NCBI RefSeq assembly: GCF_033568475.1
Contig: NC_133121.1
Location: 27,697,374 to 27,761,373 of the forward strand
Direction: 5' to 3'
DNA length: 64,000 nt
Source of the DNA: Henckelia pumila
Lineage: Eukaryota > Streptophyta > Magnoliopsida > Lamiales > Gesneriaceae
Shown here piece after piece: positions 57,637 to 64,000 of this stretch. The position numbers were made by a program, and so were the translations under genes. The notes under the pieces were generated by a model. The model saw only the letters and a program-made list of their open reading frames with translations, made no database searches and had not been told where the DNA came from. The first letter of the stretch is position 1, and each line of letters starts with the position of its first letter.

Positions 57637-58755
57637 AGCGACGACAGTTTAGGTCTTGAGGAGCAACGGCGGAGGAGCGATGGAGGTGGAGTGAGACGGC
57701 CAACGAAGGAGCGGAGGAGATGGAGCAACAACAAATAAAAGTGAGAGAACAGAGGATTCTTTGAAATTGATTTTCACGAAACGAATAAACAATAGTCAAT
57801 ATATGATAATATATTATAATATTAATATATTTGATATTTATATAATTATATTATAATAATTTCTTTATTTATCATTTCGGTATTTCGGTATATACCGAAA
57901 TACCAAAATTTTCAAATTTGCATACCAATACTGTACCATTTATTTTGGTATTGTTACCGTATCGTACCGAAAATTTTGATATTTTTGGTATTTTTCGGTA
58001 CGATAACTTCGGTATAACTAAATTTTCGGTATATTTCCCATCCCTACATGGATGTAGGCAATCTTTCTTGTCTAGATGTTCTGCTAGTTCCATTAGTTTT
58101 CAGAAGTGTCTCTTCCATTTCATGTTTAGAATTTTCTTCAGAATGAGATTTATCAACATTTCCTTCATATATTTCAACATTTCTCTCAAGGCAAAGCTTA
58201 TATTAAGCATTTCGTAGTGTATACCTACACAAAAAAGGATGTCATATTGTGTTGTCTATCTCATGTTTTCTTCACAAGCACTCCCAAGATCTAGGAAACA
58301 ACACATTACACAGCTCAACCCGGATAACTTCATAAACGATAAATAAGCTAGCCCATGAAGATTTCCATAATCGAACACTCGAGGTGACGCTTTCCAAATT
58401 GAATGAAAGTACTACAAACAAAATAACAAGTAATTCTTGACAAAGAACAAATTCACATCTCACACAATCAAACCTGAAAGAGCGAGGCTACAGTAATTAT
58501 CACACTCTCCTGTTCAAATCTTCTCCCCAAGAGGCGAAGTCTTTCTCCTTGCTCTTCGATTTTTTGCAAAGTTATGCAACACGATTTAAAATTGAACTTT
58601 AGAAACTATGGTATAAAATTTAAAGTGCTTATCAACATTACACTCATGGTATCTAATGGTATGTCCATCGTTGCATCATGTTTATGGCTGAAACCCAGGG
58701 TACTAGAAACCACCTTAGGTATGAGTGAATTTGGCCCGGACCCTGCGCCGCCATT

Positions 58756-59311
58756 CTGCAACAACACGAAAAATAAAAATCCCCTTCAGTTAATTCAAAA
58801 TCAAATTAAGCGACAAAACAGTTCCATATGTCGCCGATCTACAAAGAGACATAAAAAATTATACCCGAAATAACAAAATCAAAGACATCACACTAAACTA
58901 ATCCAACATAATTTATGGGTAGTCAAAAATAAACCTTGGTCTTCTTCAAATGTCGAGACTACAACATTAACGCATTTATATATCAATATTGGTGTGATAA
59001 AAGTGAAGACAACGAATTGAATTGAAGTGAGTAAAATCCCTTACTCGGGCAGACTGTATGTAGCCCATAAACAAGCTGGAATGAACTGGAAATGAGCTAA
59101 AATGCTCAAAATAAGAGCAAGGTTGACAACGGTGGTTCACAGCGGCGACACGATAGAACACGGCCAGAAACTCGTTGGAATCGCGACTAGAATAATTTGA
59201 TATTGGGGAAAAAGGCTGGCTAATATTGAGCTGATACTAGGCTTCGTATATAATGTATAACGACCAAAAACAGCTAGAAATTGCAAGAAAACGAAGCAAC
59301 AAAACTCAAAT
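58756..59311 (-). other. Possible 5' part of the disrupted host gene; no exon recognised
   Basis: Ends at a good acceptor (TTGTTGCAG, 58756-58764 on the minus strand). A 61-aa minus-strand frame (58976-59161) is not convincing. A first exon may lie here, but I cannot define it. Confidence 0.35.
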
Positions 59312-60791
59312 TGTAGTGACCCTTACTCAGGTCACCTACTAATTAGATATTAAAGCTTAATTAAGCATGCAAGTAACATAATCAGATATACACTGTGGAA
59401 AACCAAATAAATATGGACCAACATAATGCAATCTATTAAACAAATCCAAATAATACAACCCAATCGAATGAAGCTTAATAAAATATAACCTAACAACTAA
59501 TCCCGCTGTCACATCCTGGTCACCACTCCAAATCCCTGGATGAACTACATGCAACTATTCCGTTGAATGGGGTGTCCAAACAACATAGAAAACATTGGAC
59601 GTGAGCATAAGGCTCAGTACGCTAGTATGGGTAAACATACAAATATGATGCATTCATAATGAAATGTTTGGGTATCCATATCTAGGATATACTGATCAAA
59701 TCTGCTCAGACTGACGCCTAGGACATAGCTGTAACCCCGGGGAATCAAACCACTGGGGCCAACCACTCACTCCTATTGAAGGTGGATCTAGAAATGTTCG
59801 TGGATCACTAGAGTCTACATGACCCATCGGTCGGAGTGACTCTCAGTGTCACAAAGCTCTAACAAGGGTTGAGCACCCCACAACTCTAGCTCATCTCGAA
59901 AGAGACACTGGCTCAATATGATCTATGCATATGCGACATAATATATCAAAGCATTAATAATGCAATCAGGACACGTAAGCATGCATACCCGCTGACAATC
60001 TCAGTCAGTACTAACGTACCTTAATAATACTCCTAGATGTTCCCGTATCTACAGTCCAACACTGCTACCGTCGTCATCCCACTGATGGCGATGACCCTAC
60101 AACTTGGACACCACTCCACTACGACTCTGGACGCCTCCCTATCGCTCGACCTTTGATAACTAAGGCTAGAAAGCCTCTAAAACCCTCAAGAAACAAGAAG
60201 GGAAAGAATTGGAAATGAGCAAAATGATAGCTCTCGGACCCTCTATTTATAGGTTGAGTTCGGATGATCTAATCCCCGAGTTTGGATCGTTCGATCTCCA
60301 TAGATCGCAACGTGTAACCAATCCTCGACAATATCCCTGCCAGCACTTCGGGCGGTCCGATCTCGCACTTTGGATTGTCCGATATCACCCTGTGACGTTA
60401 GCTTGATGACCTCATCACGGACACCCGTTTGCCTATAGTTTGGATTGTCCCATCTCTAACTTCGGACGGTCCGATCTTGTGACACGCGTCCAACTTACTA
60501 GATATAATTCAGACACCTGTCCGAATGGGTTCGGATCGTCCGATCGTACCCTCACCTTCCGAACTCCAAATCTAGCTTCCGAACTCAACATATTCGGATG
60601 GTCCGATCCTAGGGTTCGGATGGTCCAATCTACCCAACTTGGAACCCTTCGGGCCACTTTTGCACGTCCTCATTCCGATTCTCAACTCCTTAATCCCATT
60701 TGGAGATTTCTTAATTATGTTTTACTCAATCTAAACATGATTAATGCATTAATAAAAATTTAATTATAAATTATGGATTTGGGTTACTACA
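59312..60791 (-). repeat. LTR of a Gypsy element of the same family, minus orientation (1480 bp)
   Basis: Plus-strand ends TGTAGTGACCC and GGGTTACTACA. On the minus strand a PPT (GTGGGGAGAA) and GAGGACGAAATC lie directly upstream, so this is a 3' LTR. TATA box near 60240; palindromes such as TTCGGATCGTCCGATC near 60530. No TSD pair found. Confidence 0.85.
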
Positions 60792-61659
60792 TTCTCCCCA
60801 CTTTGAAAAAGATTTCGTCCTCGAAATTGAGGGCAATTCCTGAGAATGTAACACACACCCAGCTTATCACATTCACTGATAGTTCTAATCTCTACCAAAA
60901 AATCTGCTCAAAATAACTTTCGACAATCCAGACCCCGCCCAAAACCTGCATGGTCTGTCCCTTACTGAATCACAACAAAACTCAAAGTCAGACCTAAAAC
61001 TTAACCCCGCTTCTAACTCCACACACCGCTATCAAGGAACCTAAGTTACCCTTGAAGTCCTCTTCTTGACAACTGTCTACTGTCTGAAAGTCCACTATCC
61101 ATTGGAACCTTATGCAGCACAATTTTAGAAAATTAATGCCTAACAAACGATTCTAAGGAATCTACTTTGTCAATTAGCAAAATCAGTCTAACTAATAAAT
61201 CCCAAAACTAATATTGAATCCTGGTACTTTCCAAAGTACAAGTTAAAACATCTCTGATCTCTCCCTAGTCATTCGACAACTTCAAATGACAGTCTAATAG
61301 ATCACCCAGAAGTTATGTCAAACTTACTGCACAAATTACTATGCAATTTCTTAGACTCTAACAGATCTCCATGTGCTGTCGGTTTTCACAACAGCTGTTA
61401 CCTAGCTATTGACAAGGTTTCCTCAATATTCCCCCAAAAATCACTAAGGTACAATCCCCTTACAACAAACTCAGTAGGAACCTTATTCCCCGAACTGAAC
61501 ACTCACTTTCGATAGCTTGGACACCTTCAAGCCATTTTCGAGTGTTCTGAATCTATTTTTCAACCTCTTAGACTCATTTGAGAATTATTTAATCATATTT
61601 TTAACTAATTAATCATAATTAGGCATTTGATTAAGTTAATTTGGATACGGGTTACTATA
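60792..61659 (-). mobile_element. Internally deleted Gypsy remnant with a 150-bp piece of 5' LTR
   Basis: From 60792 the minus strand shows the 3' end of an interior with PPT. About 61511-61659 is homologous to 60640-60791 and ends GGATACGGGTTACTATA, the start of a second LTR. The interior is only about 720 bp with no domain seen, so most of the element is deleted. Confidence 0.65.
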
Positions 61660-61792
61660 GTATATGTCCTCATGAATACTTTGAAATGAGCTGCTATATA
61701 TCCTTAACAGGTGTATGGATATGAGCTTCGTTTAATCTGCTCGTTGGTCACACAATTCATTTGCCTATATGAAATTGGTGGTATATGATTAT
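61660..61792. other. Unassigned flank
   Basis: Short AT-rich flank of the hAT MITE; nothing recognised. Confidence 0.4.
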
Positions 61793-61800
61793 GATATATC

Positions 61801-62458
61801 TAGGGGTGATCACATTTTTTCAAAAACCGCCCGAACCGACAACCTCGCACCGCCCCGCACTGTCATATTTCATTTTTTGAAATAACCGTGGTTTTAAAAA
61901 AAATAAAAACCGCCCCGCCGCCACGGTTCGGTTATAATTTTTGGCCCAAACCGCCCCGCCCCGCACTGCCGTGTATAGTGGTATTTAACTAGGGTTATAT
62001 TATAGAACATTGTATATACATTATACACAATAGATTCGATCATATGCCGCCTCCACTCTCTTCTCTCCCAACTCTTCTTCAAAAAATTTTCCCCTCTTTC
62101 CCTCTTCAAAATATATTTACTACTTCTCTATACAAATATTAATCTTCAACTTGCCTAAACATATTATAGTTGATTAACTTTATTTTGTCGCTTGATTGTT
62201 ATTTTATTTAGTTTTATTTTGTTTATTATAGTTTTCATTCATTATTCTAATAATTTGAATAGCTTTATTTTTTTTTCATTTTACCTATCATTAAAAAAAC
62301 CGCGAACCGACAGCAACCGCTTAAAACCGTCGAAAACCGCTAAAACGATTTTACATATAAAACCGCAACAAAAAAAATATAATATAACCGAACCGCAATT
62401 CGCAATTCGGTTTGAATTTCTTATGAAAAACCGCCAAACCGCACCGTGATCACCCCTA
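61801..62458. mobile_element. Non-autonomous hAT element (658 bp), TSD GATATATC
   Basis: 13-bp terminal inverted repeats TAGGGGTGATCAC / GTGATCACCCCTA and a perfect 8-bp TSD (61793-61800, 62459-62466). Subterminal regions are full of AACCGC-type repeats in both halves. No transposase; the open frames are not genes. Confidence 0.93.
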
Positions 62459-62506
62459 GATATATCTATGGAAGAAGTCTAGCCCTCATGTGGGAGTGAG
62501 AGATGT

Positions 62507-62600
62507 AAAAAATAACATATTGGGTTAACGGATCGTCCATGCAGAGGGCTGACTCGACCCAGCCTAATATATATTCAAATTTATCATTTGAATTATTGGA
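62507..62600. repeat. Dispersed repeat, copy 2
   Basis: Same motifs and order as 36836-36926. Here the sequence continues past the point where copy 1 meets a CACTA end. Confidence 0.75.
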
Positions 62601-64000
62601 GGGATCGAAGTAGTTTTCTTGCCTATGATTTAACTTCCATTTATTTGGATAATGAGAATTAACTTCTTTAGAGTAGAGTGAACGATAAAGACATTCATTT
62701 TTCAATTAATATTGCAAGAAAAATTATATCACAAGTTTAAGCATTTGAATGTGAAAATCGATTCCTTTTCGTTCGTGATAGGGGTTGGACCATCGAATTG
62801 CTATTTTCTTCGAAATAAAGGTTAGTAAATCAATTACGTTAACGATCATATATCGAATTGTGCTTATTCGATTTATTACGATATATTCGAGTTAAGATTT
62901 TCCGTCATATATAATAGAACATAACAAATCTATATATATATATATATATATGTATATATTATATTTAATTTTATTATATTATTTATATTTATATTATTAT
63001 TATTATTTATATAAATATGTGACTTTCATTTTGAATTTATTTAAATGTCCTTATTAATTGTTTTTCTTAATTTTTTTTTCATTTCCTCATTAATTGTTTT
63101 GTGCATTATTTTATTTGTTTTTTCACCATACTTTCTCTTTAAATATGTTGATTATTTTAAAAATAAAGCTTGAACTTATGTGCTTAAATCTATAATTTTA
63201 TTTATTATATATAAATATGTGATTTTCCATTGTGAATTACTTGAATATTCTTATTAATTATTTTTCTTAATTATTTTTTTCATTTCCTCGTTTAAATCCT
63301 TATTCAAAAATTGAATTTGTGGTTCAATAGCTGCATCAGATGGACTTCCTGACACACCAAAAGTCTTATTTACACTCCCTAATCTAAGATTTGACACATT
63401 TACCTCATTTATTTACTTTTTTTTTTTAAGTCGTCTCCTCTCCGCCCTCAACCACACCTTCCCTTTATTCTTCTTTCCCTCTCTATTCTATGGTTTGCCC
63501 AAAATATTTTTGGGGAAACAGTTCCTGGATAGGCTCATATCCTTGGCATCTATCTTCAGCTGCCTCGCCCCTGAATGATATTAGCACACTTGCAGGTTCT
63601 TCTCATTCCATCTCCATGTATATTTTATCGGGAAATTATGTGATTTTTTGTTTGTTCTTTGTCAGTGTACTTATCCGAATGAATTGTTCAAGTACTCCAT
63701 TGTTTCACGAAATAATATAGTTAGAAGGTTTATGCATCTTATTTAGCATATCGAAGCTTAGATATGTTGTGCCTATGTCTTGTTTGATAAAATGCCCGCA
63801 GATTAATTCTAGCAAGAAACTATGTGATTGAACATTAATGGGTTTCATGAAACGTGTAAACCTTTGTCTTCAATTAGTACTGGGAGTCTAAGAACAATTA
63901 TAATACTTCTTAGTTAATTATCAACATATTGGCAATATTGTTGCAATTACAGTCCCACTGTGTTTACTCACCCCAAGGGTTTACTGTTGTTTTTGTGTGT
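62601..64000. other. No clear gene; AT-rich with microsatellites
   Basis: An (AT)n run lies at about 62934-62951. AATTATTTTTCTTAATT-type stretches occur twice (near 63053 and 63259), suggesting an old duplication of about 200 bp. The 76-aa frame at 63490 has no recognisable domain. Confidence 0.45.

Larger units (their letters stand above)
48121..58046 (-). mobile_element. Ac-like hAT DNA transposon with three inserted solo LTRs
   Basis: Terminal inverted repeats TAGGGATGGTATAC (left) and, inverted from the right end, TAGGGATGGGAAATATACC. The 8-bp flanks CTCGGATG (48113-48120) and CATGGATG (58047-58054) match at six positions. Subterminal regions are full of GGTATACCG and ACCGTACCG motifs. 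Without the solo LTRs and their TSD copies the element is about 5.6 kb. A C-rich, intronless-looking 5' leader (57640-57780) and the transposase lie on the minus strand. It interrupts a host exon. Confidence 0.88.
47461..58755 (-). pseudogene. Disrupted host gene, exon split by a hAT transposon
   Basis: Exon-like pieces in minus order: 58755-58642 (GGAGSGPNSLIPKVVSS), about 58580-58474 (KIEEQGERLRLLGRRFEQES), 58196-58047 joined to 48112-48008, and 47549-about 47461. The third piece reads CLERNVEIYEGNV to TSRQERLPTS. It continues in phase after the hAT as ETKIDITSNIPNFGEM and ends LHSHLSSVKK at a GTATAT donor. The fourth starts after CAG with ELHEDKRKTVALQMQ, then a TAG (likely from CAG), then EEKNELLDYLRSLQPEM. 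Phases agree across junctions, so it was a real gene. I think of DUF760-type plant proteins for the last part, but this is weak. hAT insertion plus the stop make it a pseudogene; the acceptor of the second piece is not clear. Confidence 0.65.

Noticed and set aside
59307..61664. Complete Gypsy element with TSD CAAAT
   Set aside because: The other flank is GTATA; the interior is too short and the upper LTR too partial. CAAAT also flanks another LTR at 54614 by coincidence.
63490..63720. 76-aa frame near the window end as a gene
   Set aside because: No domain, splice context or repeat relation seen.

Overview
The window is nuclear DNA from a flowering plant, most likely a eudicot. It is AT-rich, with TATA-type promoters, GT-AG introns, plant Copia, Gypsy, hAT, CACTA and Harbinger elements, and one intact apoplastic aspartyl protease gene. 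The species cannot be told from the sequence. About three quarters of the window is transposable element, much of it nested. Boundaries were set from LTR ends, primer-binding sites (PBS), polypurine tracts (PPT) and target-site duplications (TSD), all read by eye.

Left nest (1-20988), three levels deep. A young Copia element (1-9067, start outside the window) sits in the RNase H gene of a Sirevirus-like Copia (9068-12976). That element appears to sit in the 5' LTR of an Athila-like, pol-less Gypsy derivative (12977-20988). The Gypsy derivative also carries a 3.1-kb solo LTR (15207-18323) with a perfect TSD; removing it in silico rejoins an open reading frame.

Middle (20989-38685). A Gypsy fragment and a degenerate LTR are followed by an exon-like island, then a complete but decayed Copia (24695-30836, TSD TGATG). 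Two exons of a type II H+-pyrophosphatase (AVP2-like) follow, then a Harbinger MITE and CACTA ends. The only convincing intact host gene is a two-exon AED3/nepenthesin-like aspartyl protease on the minus strand (34712-36240). Its first catalytic motif reads DTN.

Right part (38686-62458). A decayed chromovirus-like Gypsy (38686-47009, TSD CATTG) contains a solo LTR. Next comes a host gene on the minus strand whose exon is split by an Ac-like hAT transposon (48121-58046). The hAT carries three solo LTRs, one of them inside the transposase BED zinc finger. A further LTR of the same family, a truncated element remnant and a 658-bp non-autonomous hAT close the repeat-rich part. The last 1.4 kb shows no clear feature.

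The most interesting pattern recurs across unrelated LTR families. Short clusters of imperfect palindromes lie just upstream of the TATA box, at the same place in each LTR but with family-specific arm sequences. The Sirevirus-like element has its own interrupted palindrome repeated seven times, one copy inside its extra ORF.
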